Shown: positions 38,955 through 48,122, counted from the first letter of the stretch. The stretch: 64,000 nucleotides of DNA from Desulfurobacteriaceae bacterium (GCA_027063785.1 JAMORC010000063.1:1-64000); one strand, 5' to 3'. The notes: generated by a model from the letters alone, not told the origin. Program-made: numbers and translations.

Positions 38955-41195
38955 ATGAGACTTAAACTCTTCATAACCGGCCTTGTACAAGGTGTCGGTT
39001 TTCGCCCTTTCGTTTATAGACTTGCAAAGGAGTTGGGCTTAAAGGGATACGTCCTTAACTCGGAGACCGGAGTTATTGTAGAGGTCGAGGGGGATGACTC
39101 AAGGCTTAAGGAATTCCTCCTGCGGATTCAGAATGAGAAACCCCCGGCTTCCAGAATCTTTTCCCTGGAGTATAAGTTCCTCGAACCTGCGGGTTATACT
39201 GATTTTGAGATAAAGAAAAGTAAAAAATCGGGCGAGTTAAAGGTTTCCGTGCTCCCAGACCTTGCGACCTGTGAAGAGTGTCTAAAAGAGCTTTTTGACC
39301 CGAACAACAGGAGGTTTAGATATCCCTTTATAAACTGTACCAACTGCGGTCCCAGGTTTACGATTATTCTTTCTCTCCCCTATGATAGGCCCAATACGAC
39401 CATGCGGAAGTTCAAGATGTGTCCTGAATGTTACAGGGAATATACTGACCCTTCCGATAGGCGTTTCCACGCTCAGCCCAACGCCTGCCCGGTCTGCGGT
39501 CCTCATGTTGAGCTTTATACAGAAAAGGGTAAAGTGGCTGAGGGGGATGAGGCTTTAAAACTTGTTGTGGATATGCTGAAGCAAGGCAAGATCCTTTCAG
39601 TAAAAGGTCTTGGAGGATTTCACTTAATTTGCGATGCGACGAATGAGGAAACAGTAAAAGAGCTGAGGAGAAGGAAAAGGAGGGAAGAGAAGCCCTTTGC
39701 TGTGATGTTCAGGGATATCAATCAGGTAAGGGAGTATGCCGAAGTTTCGGAGCTGGAGGAGATAGCTCTGAGTTCTGTTGAAACTCCCATCGTTATCCTT
39801 GACAGGAAAAACGGAACCGACCTTGCCCCTTCTGTTTCTCCGGATACTGATACCGTCGGGGCTTTCCTGCCTTACACGCCCCTTCACCACTTAATACTCA
39901 GAGACTTTGGGAAACCTATCGTTGCTACCAGCTGTAACCTTACCGATGAACCGATGGTTGTGGAGAATTCGGAAGCTGTTTCGCTGATAGGGGAGCTTAC
40001 CGACGGAGCTTTAGTTCATAACCGGGATATTGCAAGGCGTTGCGATGATTCGGTTGTTACTGTAATGGCTGGAAAGGTCGTTCCCATAAGACGTTCGAGA
40101 GGTTATGCTCCGCTTCCAGTGTTGCTTCCGTTTTCCCTTAAGAGGTCTGTTCTTGCCCTCGGAGTTCATATGAAGTGTACTGTGGCTGTAGCAAAGGATG
40201 AAAAAGTCTACCTTTCCCAGCACATCGGTGATGTGGATAACTTGAAGGCCGAAGAATTCTTTAAAGAAACCGTTGAGGATTTCCTCCGCCTTTTCGATGT
40301 AGAACCGGAAGTTGTGGTCTGTGACAGGCATCCGGGCTACTTTTCGACGAAATTCGGTGAGAAGCTGTTCGGAGAAAGGCTGAGAAAAGTTTATCACCAC
40401 CATGCTCACGTAATTTCCGTTATGGCCGAAAACGAAATTCTTCCCGGTGAAAAAGTTATCGGGCTTGCCTTTGACGGTACCGGCTACGGAGCTGACGGAA
40501 CTATATGGGGCGGAGAGGTTCTGGTTGCCGATTACCTTTGTTTTGACAGGGTTTTTCACCTTCTTCCGTTTAAGCTTCCGGGAGGTGACAGGGCTGTTAA
40601 AGAACCTTATAGGGTTGCCGTTTCGCTTCTTGAAGAGCTGGGAGTGAATCCCGATACAGTTTTAGGAACGGACAAAAAGAAAATCTTATTTGTTAGGGAG
40701 ATGGTCAGGAAGGGTGTGAATTCTCCCCTTTCTTCGAGTATGGGGAGGCTCTTTGACGCTGTTTCTGCCATACTGGGCTTAAAGGAAGTGGTCAGTTATC
40801 ACGCCCAGGGAGCTATTGTTCTTGAGCAGGTTGCCGGGAAATCGGGATTTGAAGGATCTTACAGGTTTGAGGTTTTGGACGATGGAAATATCGATTGGAG
40901 GCCTGTTATTGAAGAGATTCTTCGGGATAAAAGTAAGTTGAGCGTTTCTGATATTGCTATGAAGTTTCACAATGCTGTGGTAAATCTCTGCCTTACTGTT
41001 GCTGATAGAGTCAGGGAGGAGAAAGGGATCAATACTGTTGCAATGTCGGGAGGGGTTTTCCAGAACAGGATTCTGGTTGAGAAGCTTTTGCCCTCTTTCG
41101 TTGAAAGGGGATTCAAGCCTTTGATTCACCAGATTGTTCCTCCCAACGACGGGGGAATATCTTTGGGACAGGCTGTTTATGGAGGACTTTGTTGA
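38955..41195 (+). CDS. hypF: Hydrogenase maturation carbamoyltransferase HypF
   Basis: 746 residues with all expected parts: acylphosphatase domain (GLVQGVGFRPFVYRLAKELG near 9-28), two zinc-finger-like motifs (CEECL...CTNCG, CPECY...CPVCG, residues 103-190), YrdC-like domain (SVKGLGGFHLICDA, RRKRREEKPFAVMFRD) and a Kae1-like C-terminal domain (HHHAHVISVMAE, ALAFDGTGYGADG-type block). Makes the CN ligands of the NiFe site from carbamoyl phosphate, with HypE. Its TGA overlaps the TTG start of the hydrogenase large subunit. Confidence 0.96.
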   Translation: MRLKLFITGLVQGVGFRPFVYRLAKELGLKGYVLNSETGVIVEVEGDDSRLKEFLLRIQNEKPPASRIFSLEYKFLEPAGYTDFEIKKSKKSGELKVSVLPDLATCEECLKELFDPNNRRFRYPFINCTNCGPRFTIILSLPYDRPNTTMRKFKMCPECYREYTDPSDRRFHAQPNACPVCGPHVELYTEKGKVAEGDEALKLVVDMLKQGKILSVKGLGGFHLICDATNEETVKELRRRKRREEKPFAVMFRDINQVREYAEVSELEEIALSSVETPIVILDRKNGTDLAPSVSPDTDTVGAFLPYTPLHHLILRDFGKPIVATSCNLTDEPMVVENSEAVSLIGELTDGALVHNRDIARRCDDSVVTVMAGKVVPIRRSRGYAPLPVLLPFSLKRSVLALGVHMKCTVAVAKDEKVYLSQHIGDVDNLKAEEFFKETVEDFLRLFDVEPEVVVCDRHPGYFSTKFGEKLFGERLRKVYHHHAHVISVMAENEILPGEKVIGLAFDGTGYGADGTIWGGEVLVADYLCFDRVFHLLPFKLPGGDRAVKEPYRVAVSLLEELGVNPDTVLGTDKKKILFVREMVRKGVNSPLSSSMGRLFDAVSAILGLKEVVSYHAQGAIVLEQVAGKSGFEGSYRFEVLDDGNIDWRPVIEEILRDKSKLSVSDIAMKFHNAVVNLCLTVADRVREEKGINTVAMSGGVFQNRILVEKLLPSFVERGFKPLIHQIVPPNDGGISLGQAVYGGLC

Positions 41196-42364
41196 TTAAG
41201 AAGGTAAGGTTAGAGGGCATACCGCTTACTGAAGGACATTCAGGCCTCCACCTTGAGGTTGAAGGCGGGATTGTTAGGAAGGGCTACTACTACGCCTTGG
41301 TTCCCGTAAGAGGGTTTGAAACTCTGCTAATAGGAAGAAGTGCGACGGTTGCCCCCCTCCTAACAACGAGAGTTTGCGGTCTGTGTCAGATAACCCATTC
41401 CATCGCTTCTGCTAAAGCTGTTGAGAGTGCTTCCGGAATAGAAGTTCCTGAAGAAGCGGAGGTTTTGAGGGAGGTTCTCGGTCTGACCGTTAGGATTTAC
41501 AATAATTTACTTCACCAGATAACCATTTCTGAAGACCTTTTTCCCGATAAAGGTGAGAGGTTCCAGTTTATAAGAAATGTTCAACGGGTAAGGAAGTTTA
41601 CCGGAGAGCTTCTTGAGAGCATCGGAGGGGAAATTATTCACTCTCCGAACATAAAGGTCGGAGGAATTTCTGAGCCCGTCGAAGATTTTGTAAAAGATAG
41701 AATTCTTGAGCAAATTCCCTCGGTAGAGCTGGCTTTAAAGGAGAGTTTTGAGGAGTTTTCCGAAGCTCTGGAAAAAACCTGGGAAAGGGAGGGGCTTGAA
41801 GACGACTTTGGGAAGCATGATTTTGACTTCTTTGCTACGGATCTCTATTACGGTAAGGTTTTTGATTTTGAGAGAATTACTTTTGTGAGGCCTCAGGAAT
41901 TCCTGCCTGATGATCTTAAGTTTCGGGCTACGAATCTTTATCCCCTTGTTGACGGGAAACCAGTGGAAACCGGACCCCGGGCCAGGGCAGTTCTTTTTAA
42001 AGGTTATGTTCCCAAAGGGGGAGTAAAAGAGCTTCATCTTTTGAGAGCCGAAGAGAACCTTGAAGCCCTAAAGCGCATAGAAAGTCTCCTTTCAAGTTAT
42101 TCTTTTACCGGTGAGCTTTGGAATCAAACTCCTCCCAGTTCCGACGGTGAAACTTTAGGGATTGGGGTTCACGAGGCTCCGAGGGGAGTAAATATTCATG
42201 CTGTTAAATTGGACAAAAGAGGAAAAATTACATATTATAAAATTGTAGTTCCAACGGAATTTAATTTTTTTGCTGTTTCGGAATCTTTAAGGGGAGTTCC
42301 GGCGGCTAAAGCGGAGTTCGTTGTAAGAGGGTATGATCCTTGCATTGTTTGTGCAGCCCATTAG
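41192..42364 (+). CDS. Frh-like [NiFe] hydrogenase large (alpha) subunit, no C-terminal extension
   Basis: 390 residues from TTG 41192 (GGAGG 6 bases upstream). N-terminal nickel motif RVCGLCQITHS near 61-71 and C-terminal DPCIVCAAH. Sequence and length fit the group 3 (F420-reducing/MV-reducing type) large subunits: GVHEAPRGVNIHAV, VVPTEFNF. The stop codon follows the last His of DPCxxCxxH directly, so there is no peptide for a maturation protease to remove. Cytoplasmic, with the next two genes as small and beta subunits. Confidence 0.9.
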   Translation: MIKKVRLEGIPLTEGHSGLHLEVEGGIVRKGYYYALVPVRGFETLLIGRSATVAPLLTTRVCGLCQITHSIASAKAVESASGIEVPEEAEVLREVLGLTVRIYNNLLHQITISEDLFPDKGERFQFIRNVQRVRKFTGELLESIGGEIIHSPNIKVGGISEPVEDFVKDRILEQIPSVELALKESFEEFSEALEKTWEREGLEDDFGKHDFDFFATDLYYGKVFDFERITFVRPQEFLPDDLKFRATNLYPLVDGKPVETGPRARAVLFKGYVPKGGVKELHLLRAEENLEALKRIESLLSSYSFTGELWNQTPPSSDGETLGIGVHEAPRGVNIHAVKLDKRGKITYYKIVVPTEFNFFAVSESLRGVPAAKAEFVVRGYDPCIVCAAH

Positions 42365-42373
42365 AGGATAGTT

Positions 42374-43111
42374 ATGACGTTTCACAGGGTATCCTTTGAA
42401 GATGATGATTTAAAGCTGAAAATAGGGTTTATCCATTTTTCCAGTTGTTCCGGCTGTCAAGTTGCCTTTCTTGATATGTTTGAGGATGCCGTGGAGATAT
42501 TTGATACGGTTGAACTTGTTTATTCAAACTTGCTTACAAAAAGGAAGGAAATTCCTTATATGGATGTAGCTTTTGTAGAGGGAGCTTTCTGTGCGGAAGA
42601 TCCTCATCATGTTAAGCTTATAAAGGAACTATCGGAAAAGGCCGGTATGGTTATAGCAATCGGTGGGTGTGCAGCCTTTGGCGGAATGAGGAGGTTTAGT
42701 TGCGGTAGTCAGATGCCGCAGCCTTCTCATCAAACCTTCATTCCCCTAACTGAGATCGAGTCCATTAAAAGAAAGGTTAAATTTGCAATTCCCGGATGTC
42801 CCCCCAATCCGTCACTCCTTTACAATTTTTTCCTGGCTTTTCTTGAGAGAAACGATGACTTTCTACTTCCGTTTGAGTTTATAGCTCAGTCAAGGGATGC
42901 TTCCGGATTTGACCTCATAAAGGAAGTAGTTAACAAAGGGTTCTGTGTAGGATGCGGAACTTGCTCTACGGCTTGCCCTTCCAGGGCTATATCCTTTAAG
43001 GATGTTTGTGGAAAACCGAACTTTGATGCAGATCTCTGCGTTAGGTGCGGTTCCTGTCTTGCCGCTTGTCCTCAGAGCTTCAAGCCTTATCCTCAGCCTG
43101 TATATACGTGA
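42374..43111 (+). CDS. Frh-like [NiFe] hydrogenase small (gamma) subunit with two [4Fe-4S] motifs
   Basis: 245 residues. Small-subunit part: FSSCSGCQVAFLD (proximal cluster ligands near 19-22), IGGCAAFGGMRR and PGCPPNPSLL. C-terminal part has two ferredoxin motifs, CVGCGTCSTACP near 196 and CVRCGSCLAACP near 224. This is the FrhG arrangement. Electrons pass from the NiFe site through three clusters to the beta subunit. No Tat signal, so cytoplasmic. Ten bases separate it from each neighbour. Confidence 0.92.
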   Translation: MTFHRVSFEDDDLKLKIGFIHFSSCSGCQVAFLDMFEDAVEIFDTVELVYSNLLTKRKEIPYMDVAFVEGAFCAEDPHHVKLIKELSEKAGMVIAIGGCAAFGGMRRFSCGSQMPQPSHQTFIPLTEIESIKRKVKFAIPGCPPNPSLLYNFFLAFLERNDDFLLPFEFIAQSRDASGFDLIKEVVNKGFCVGCGTCSTACPSRAISFKDVCGKPNFDADLCVRCGSCLAACPQSFKPYPQPVYT

Positions 43112-43120
43112 GGGCAGGAA

Positions 43121-44023
43121 ATGTTGGAGCTGAACAGTCGGTTTTTGATAGGGAGCTATAAAAAGGCAGTGGAGGTAGAAAGCAGAACCGGTAATAACCC
43201 TCTGGAAGAGCTTCTTTCGGTGATGTTTGACAGTAATATGATAGATGGAATTCTTTCAAGCAGGATTGAAGGTGAATTTTCCGTTCCTTTCCTGGTTGTC
43301 AAAGGAGATCGCGTCGAAGTTCCGTCTTTAAATAGATTTTTCGGTTCTGTAGCTCTTCTAAAGAAGGCGATTCAGAAGTATCGTTTAAGCAGAATTGCCG
43401 TCGTTGCTCCTTCATGTGCTATTGACGGCCTGAATAAAACCCAGTACTACGGAATAGGGTGTAACTGGGTAAAAACTGCTGTTGCTTTAAAGGTGGGTAT
43501 TTTGTGCACCGGCTCTTTGACCGGGAAAGCACTAACAGCTGAAGTTCTTCACCTTACTGGTAAAGAAAAAAGGATAAAGAGATTCTTTTACGACGGCGGG
43601 CTCTTCTATCAGACGGAAGAAGGGGAACTGATACCGGTTAACCTTAGCGTTCACCACCACTACATTAATGCTGCCTGCCGCTACTGTTTAAACCTTTCTG
43701 CTAAGGGAACGGATATTACCTATTTCCCGCTGAAAGAAGAAAACAGAGCTGTTTTCATAGTCAGGAGTGAGAGGGGCTGGAGGGTAGTAGCAAGCGTTCA
43801 AAAAGAGAGGCCGGAGCTGTTTAGGTTCCGGAGATTAAAAAAGGAAGACCTTGAAGGCATCGTTTCGCTTCTTCGGGAGAAAGCTTTGCTTAACATAGAT
43901 GATATACTTGAGAGGGTGGAGCTTGGCCTTCCTGTTCCGAAGTGGAACGACAACAAGCTCAGGAAGTTTTACAGGATCTGGAACGCCGTTGAGGACTATA
44001 ACTTTGAAGAGGAGGTGTTCTGA
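43121..44023 (+). CDS. Frh-like beta subunit (flavin/coenzyme F420-type reductase)
   Basis: 300 residues similar to coenzyme F420 hydrogenase/dehydrogenase beta subunits: IAVVAPSCAIDGLNK near 100-114, HHHYINAACRYCLNLSAKGTD near 186-206. FrhB holds FAD and a [4Fe-4S] cluster and reduces F420 in methanogens. It lacks a ferredoxin domain. Aquificota are not known to make F420, so another acceptor is likely. Its TGA overlaps the ATG of the ArsR gene. Confidence 0.78.
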   Translation: MLELNSRFLIGSYKKAVEVESRTGNNPLEELLSVMFDSNMIDGILSSRIEGEFSVPFLVVKGDRVEVPSLNRFFGSVALLKKAIQKYRLSRIAVVAPSCAIDGLNKTQYYGIGCNWVKTAVALKVGILCTGSLTGKALTAEVLHLTGKEKRIKRFFYDGGLFYQTEEGELIPVNLSVHHHYINAACRYCLNLSAKGTDITYFPLKEENRAVFIVRSERGWRVVASVQKERPELFRFRRLKKEDLEGIVSLLREKALLNIDDILERVELGLPVPKWNDNKLRKFYRIWNAVEDYNFEEEVF

Positions 44024-44310
44024 TGACTACCTATTACGAAGTAGATTCCGGAGAGCTTCTGAAAAAGGCAGAGCTTTTAAAGGTTCTTGGTCACCCGGAA
44101 AGGCTCGGAATAGTTCTTCTCACGATGGAAAACGAGATGTGTGTGAAGGATCTTGTTGAAGCTCTTCAGATTTCTCAGCCGAAAGTTTCCCAACACGTCG
44201 GCTTAATGAAAGAATTGGGCATACTTTCTTACAGAAAAGAAGGAACAAAAGTCCTTTATAGAGTTTGTGACCCTTCGATTAGAATGATTGTAAAGTTCCT
44301 CTTTGAATAG
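44023..44310 (+). CDS. ArsR family transcriptional regulator
   Basis: 95 residues, winged HTH: LKVLGHPERLGIVLLT near 18-33, VKDLVEALQISQPKVSQHV (recognition helix near 52-60), then the wing (SYRKEGTKVLYRV). Contains Cys in MCVKDL and YRVCDP, so it could sense metal or redox state. Translationally coupled to the hydrogenase beta subunit and directly in front of the uptake hydrogenase operon; a palindrome of ArsR-operator type lies there. Confidence 0.88.
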   Translation: MTTYYEVDSGELLKKAELLKVLGHPERLGIVLLTMENEMCVKDLVEALQISQPKVSQHVGLMKELGILSYRKEGTKVLYRVCDPSIRMIVKFLFE

Positions 44311-44413
44311 TCTTTTGTTCTATTCGAGTAAGGGCAATGGCTGCCCATTCTCCTTTATATAAAAATTTTCTTATCAAATTTTGTCTTTCACAATCTAAAA
44401 TGCCTAAGGCTCG

Positions 44414-44435
44414 AATATAAAGGTTTCCTTATATT
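44414..44435 (+). promoter_or_regulatory. Candidate ArsR operator
   Basis: Inverted repeat AATATAAAGG-TTT-CCTTATATT (one extra A in the left arm), AT-rich like known ArsR/SmtB operators (12-2-12 type). It lies between arsR and the hydrogenase promoter. Assignment rests on form and position. Confidence 0.5.
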
Positions 44436-44489
44436 ATACTTATCAATAAATTTTTCCTAAACTTCTAAAAATAGAAAATTAGCATAGCA

Positions 44490-44518
44490 TTGACATCTAA
44501 AGATTCTTTTTCTAAAAT
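44490..44518 (+). promoter_or_regulatory. Sigma-70 promoter of the uptake hydrogenase operon
   Basis: TTGACA, exactly 17 bases, TAAAAT. Transcription would start near 44525, which rules out a protein start at 44490 and supports ATG 44559 with its AAGGAGGG site. Confidence 0.8.
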
Positions 44519-44558
44519 GAAATCCAGAGCGATACAAACAATCTTGAAGGAGGGTATG

Positions 44559-45638
44559 ATGGATAGGAGCCTCTTTATGGGGGGACTACCCAAGACCACG
44601 TCGCGTAGAGGTTTCCTAAGGGCCTGTGCCATAGCAACGGCTGCTATGGGACTGCCTATGGAGATGGTAAGTAAAGTGGCAGAAGCCGCAGAGGACCCGA
44701 AGAGGCCGAGGGTTGTTTGGCTTCATTTTCAGGAGTGTACCGGCTGTTCGGAGTCTCTGCTGAGGGCCTCTCATCCGGATCTGGCAAATCTCATATTGGA
44801 TCTGATCTCTCTCGACTACCACGAAACCCTTATGGCTGCGGCCGGTAAGCAGGCTGAAGAGAACCTGGATAAGGCCGTAGAAGAAGGCAATTACCTTCTT
44901 GTTGTCGAGGGCGGTATTCCGTTAAAGGACGGCGGTATTTACTGTAAGATCGGAGGGAAGACAGCAGTTGAGATCCTTAAAAAGGCAGCAGAAAAGGCCT
45001 TGGCAATCATTGCAATAGGTACTTGTGCTGCTTACGGCGGTGTTCAGGCGGCAAAGCCTAACCCGACCGGTGCCGTCGGAGTTCAGGACATCATTAAGGA
45101 TAAGCCCGTAATTAACGTTCCCGGCTGTCCTCCAAACCCCCACAACTTCCTCTCAACCGTTCTTTACTACCTGACATTTAAAAAGCTTCCGCCGACGGAT
45201 AAGTTCGGAAGACCTCTCTTCGCTTACGGAAGGAAGGTTCACGACCACTGTGAAAGGAGACCCCACTTTGACGAGGGGCGTTTTGCCGAGCAGTTTGGAG
45301 ATGTCGGCCACAGGCTTGGTTTCTGTCTCTACAAGGTTGGCTGTAAAGGCCCCGAGACCTACTCCAACTGCCCCGTTATCAGGTTTAACGACGTTGAAGT
45401 ATGGCCTGTCTCCGTTGGTAACGGATGTTACGGCTGTACCGAGCCAAACTTCTGGGATACCATGACTCCGTTCCATAAGAGGCTTCCCAACGTTAAGATA
45501 CCCGGAGGTAAGGGTATCCAAGCAAGTGCTACCGAAATCGGAAAGGCTGCTCTCGGTGTTACGGCGGCAGCCCTTGCAATTCATGCCGGTGTCGGCATAG
45601 CTAAAAAGCTTGCAACAGGATCAAAATCTGAAGAATAA
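44559..45638 (+). CDS. hyaA: Membrane-bound [NiFe] hydrogenase small subunit (Tat-exported)
   Basis: 359 residues from ATG 44559 (AAGGAGGG upstream). Tat signal with SRRGFLRACAIATAAMG near 14-30. Cluster ligands: ECTGCSES (proximal, with the normal Gly rather than the extra Cys of O2-tolerant enzymes), GTCAAYGG, PGCPPNP, HDHCERRPHF, GCKGPETYSNCP and GNGCYGCTEPNFWD. A C-terminal hydrophobic helix (LGVTAAALAIHAGVGIAKK) anchors it to the membrane. Exported folded with the large subunit to face the periplasm and passes electrons to cytochrome b. Predicted oxygen-sensitive. Confidence 0.95.
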   Translation: MDRSLFMGGLPKTTSRRGFLRACAIATAAMGLPMEMVSKVAEAAEDPKRPRVVWLHFQECTGCSESLLRASHPDLANLILDLISLDYHETLMAAAGKQAEENLDKAVEEGNYLLVVEGGIPLKDGGIYCKIGGKTAVEILKKAAEKALAIIAIGTCAAYGGVQAAKPNPTGAVGVQDIIKDKPVINVPGCPPNPHNFLSTVLYYLTFKKLPPTDKFGRPLFAYGRKVHDHCERRPHFDEGRFAEQFGDVGHRLGFCLYKVGCKGPETYSNCPVIRFNDVEVWPVSVGNGCYGCTEPNFWDTMTPFHKRLPNVKIPGGKGIQASATEIGKAALGVTAAALAIHAGVGIAKKLATGSKSEE

Positions 45639-45661
45639 AACCCAGATGGGGAGGTTAAAAG

Positions 45662-47407
45662 ATGGCTAACAGAGTAGTAGTTGACCCAATTACCAGGATA
45701 GAGGGTCACCTTAGGATAGAGGTTGTTCCCGAAAACGGATACATAAAGAATGCCTACTCCTCCGCTCAGATGTGGAGGGGAATAGAAGTTATTCTCCAAG
45801 GAAGGGATCCCGACGATGCCTGGATGTTTACCCAGAGGATTTGCGGTGTCTGTACTACCGTTCACGCAATTGCTTCTGTTAGGTCGGTTGAAAACGCCCT
45901 TCAGCTTGAAGTCCCCTACAACGCTCAAATGGTCAGAAACCTTATAATCGCTGCCCACGCCCTCCACGACCATATTGTTCACTTCTACCACCTCTCTGCC
46001 CTTGACTGGGTAGATGTTGTTTCTGCCCTTAAGGCAGATCCTCACAAGGCGGCCAGACTTGCCGAGAGTTATCAAAACTGGAAGCTCAACGGTGCACCTG
46101 TCTTCAAGGCCGTTCAAGAGAAACTCAAGAAATTTGTCGAGAGCAGACAGCTCGGGCCCTTTGCAAACGGTTACTGGGGTCACCCGGCCATGAAGCTTCC
46201 GCCCGAGGTTAACCTCATAGCCGTTACTCACTACCTTCAGGCTCTCGATTACCAGAGGAAGGCAGACCAGGCTATTGCGATTCTCGGCGGAAAGAACCCC
46301 CACATTCAGAACCTTGCTGTCGGCGGCGTTTCGACGGCGATTAACCCCGACAACGAAGCTACACTTAACATGGAGAGGCTTGCCTACATAAGGCAGCTTC
46401 TCGAAGAAGTCAGGGACTTCGTCCACAACTGTTACGTTCCGGACGTTATCGCCATATCTGCCTTCTACAAGGAGTGGCTCAACTACGGAAGGGGTGTTGA
46501 CAACTACCTTGCCGTTCCGGACCTTCCTCAGGATCCAAAGGGAGAGACTTTCGACCTTCCCGGCGGAACGATTTTCGGAGGAGATCTCAATACTGTTAAG
46601 CCGATTAAGAGCTTCAACGACCACTACTTTATCGACAACGTTGCCGAGTGTATTGCCCATTCCTGGTACAGGGGAGACTGGACGAGGCATCCCTGGGACG
46701 AGGAGACCGTCCCCGAATACACGGGAATGCCCGGCGGATACGTCGATCCGTCAGGAAAGTACTCCTGGGCTAAGGCTCCGAGGTTCAAGAAAGGTAATGA
46801 CTACGTTCCGATGCAGGTTGGTCCCCTTGCACAGGTTCTTGTCGGATATGCTCAGGGGCACGCCCTTACCAAGAAATACGTTGACCAGGGGCTTGACCTA
46901 CTTAAAACTGTTCTCTCAGTTCTCGGTGAAAGCTCTGAAGGCGTTGACGTTAACGCCCTTCAATCAACTCCCGGAAGGCACATTGCGAGGGCAATCAGGG
47001 CTCAGATTATCTCCGACCTTGCACTGAAGCAGTGGGAGCAGCTCGTTGACAATATCGGAAGAGGAGACCTCGAAATCTACAATCCGCCTTCCTACCCGGC
47101 AGGGGAAGTTAAGGGTTGCGGTTTCCACGAAGCTCCGAGGGGAACGCTCTCCCACTGGGTTGTCATTGAAAACGGCAAGATTAAGAACTACCAGTGCGTT
47201 GTTCCCTCAACCTGGAACGCTTCTCCGATGGACAGCAAAGGTCAGCACGGTCCCTACGAGGCCTCGCTGATCGGAAACCCGCTTGCTGAACCTGAAAAGC
47301 CCCTGGAAGTTCTCAGGACTGTTCACTCCTTCGACCCCTGTATCGCCTGTGCTGTTCACATGGTTGACCCGGAAGGCAACGAAATTACGAAAGTTAAAGT
47401 TCTTTAA
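45662..47407 (+). CDS. hyaB: Membrane-bound [NiFe] hydrogenase large subunit
   Basis: 581 residues. N-terminal RICGVCTTVHA near 61-71 and C-terminal DPCIACAVH, which is followed by 15 residues that the maturation protease should cut off after the His. Also VDPITRIEGHLRIE at the start and GFHEAPRGTLSHWV. No own signal; carried by the small subunit through Tat. Higher GC and optimised codons (many C-ending) compared with neighbours suggest high expression. Confidence 0.97.
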   Translation: MANRVVVDPITRIEGHLRIEVVPENGYIKNAYSSAQMWRGIEVILQGRDPDDAWMFTQRICGVCTTVHAIASVRSVENALQLEVPYNAQMVRNLIIAAHALHDHIVHFYHLSALDWVDVVSALKADPHKAARLAESYQNWKLNGAPVFKAVQEKLKKFVESRQLGPFANGYWGHPAMKLPPEVNLIAVTHYLQALDYQRKADQAIAILGGKNPHIQNLAVGGVSTAINPDNEATLNMERLAYIRQLLEEVRDFVHNCYVPDVIAISAFYKEWLNYGRGVDNYLAVPDLPQDPKGETFDLPGGTIFGGDLNTVKPIKSFNDHYFIDNVAECIAHSWYRGDWTRHPWDEETVPEYTGMPGGYVDPSGKYSWAKAPRFKKGNDYVPMQVGPLAQVLVGYAQGHALTKKYVDQGLDLLKTVLSVLGESSEGVDVNALQSTPGRHIARAIRAQIISDLALKQWEQLVDNIGRGDLEIYNPPSYPAGEVKGCGFHEAPRGTLSHWVVIENGKIKNYQCVVPSTWNASPMDSKGQHGPYEASLIGNPLAEPEKPLEVLRTVHSFDPCIACAVHMVDPEGNEITKVKVL

Positions 47408-47426
47408 GGGAGGGTTCTTCCCTCCC
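47408..47426 (+). other. Intercistronic hairpin after hydrogenase large subunit
   Basis: GGGAGGG / CCCTCCC with a 5-base loop immediately after the stop and before the cytochrome gene. No T-run, so more likely an mRNA stabilising or partial attenuation hairpin that sets subunit ratios. Confidence 0.6.
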
Positions 47427-47452
47427 TCCATAAGCCAATGAGGAGGGAAACA

Positions 47453-48100
47453 ATGGCGGCTTACGAAAAGAAATACGTCTGGAGCGTTCTCCTGAGGCTC
47501 TTCCACTGGACCTTTGCTCCTTCCATATTCATCCTTATTGTTACGGGGCTTTACATCCACTGGCCCTGGACGAATACCTGGCTCGAAGGAAGCCACCAGT
47601 TTACGATGGCCGTTATGCGCTGGATTCACTTTATTGCAGGCATGATCTTTACCTGCGCTGTGATAGCCAGGCTTTACCTGTGGTTTTTCGGAAACAAATA
47701 CGAGAAAATTTGGGATTTTCTGCCGATTACTGCCAGGAACGTGAAAAATCTCTTTTCAACAATTCTCTACTACGCATACCTTACTGACCACCACGAGGAG
47801 AGGCTCGGCCATAACGCCCTTGCAGGAACGGCTTACTTCTTCACGATTCTCCTTGCAATCTGCCAGTTCATAACCGGCCTTTACCTGCTCTACCCGGAAA
47901 ACGGCTTCTTCGTTTCCCTCGGTTCTGCTTTGTTTGGAACGCAGCAAGAGGCAAGGTTTATCCACTACATACTTAACTGGTACTTTGCCTGGTTTGCTCT
48001 CGTTCACATCTACATCGTTATCTGGAACGACATAAAGCATCCGGAAGGACTTATATCTTCCATCTTTGACGGATTTAAGTTTGCAAAGAAAGAACAGTAA
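47453..48100 (+). CDS. hyaC: Ni/Fe-hydrogenase cytochrome b subunit
   Basis: 215 residues from ATG 47453 (AGGAGGG 5 bases upstream). Four membrane helices with heme-ligating histidines in RLFHWTFAP near 15-23, MRWIHFIAGM near 60-69, and HIYIVIWNDIKHPEG near the end. Takes electrons from the small subunit and reduces quinone in the membrane. Strong terminator after it. Confidence 0.94.
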   Translation: MAAYEKKYVWSVLLRLFHWTFAPSIFILIVTGLYIHWPWTNTWLEGSHQFTMAVMRWIHFIAGMIFTCAVIARLYLWFFGNKYEKIWDFLPITARNVKNLFSTILYYAYLTDHHEERLGHNALAGTAYFFTILLAICQFITGLYLLYPENGFFVSLGSALFGTQQEARFIHYILNWYFAWFALVHIYIVIWNDIKHPEGLISSIFDGFKFAKKEQ

Positions 48101-48122
48101 GCTTAACTTCTTGAACTTAGGA

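Noticed and set aside
44490-44558. Upstream start of the hydrogenase small subunit
   Set aside because: A strong TTGACA-N17-TAAAAT promoter covers the same bases, and the ATG at 44559 has a good ribosome-binding site directly before the Tat signal.
45581-46690. 369-codon open frame on the minus strand inside the hydrogenase large-subunit gene
   Set aside because: It lies wholly antisense to a highly conserved, codon-optimised gene and has no recognisable motif; such frames arise from codon bias.
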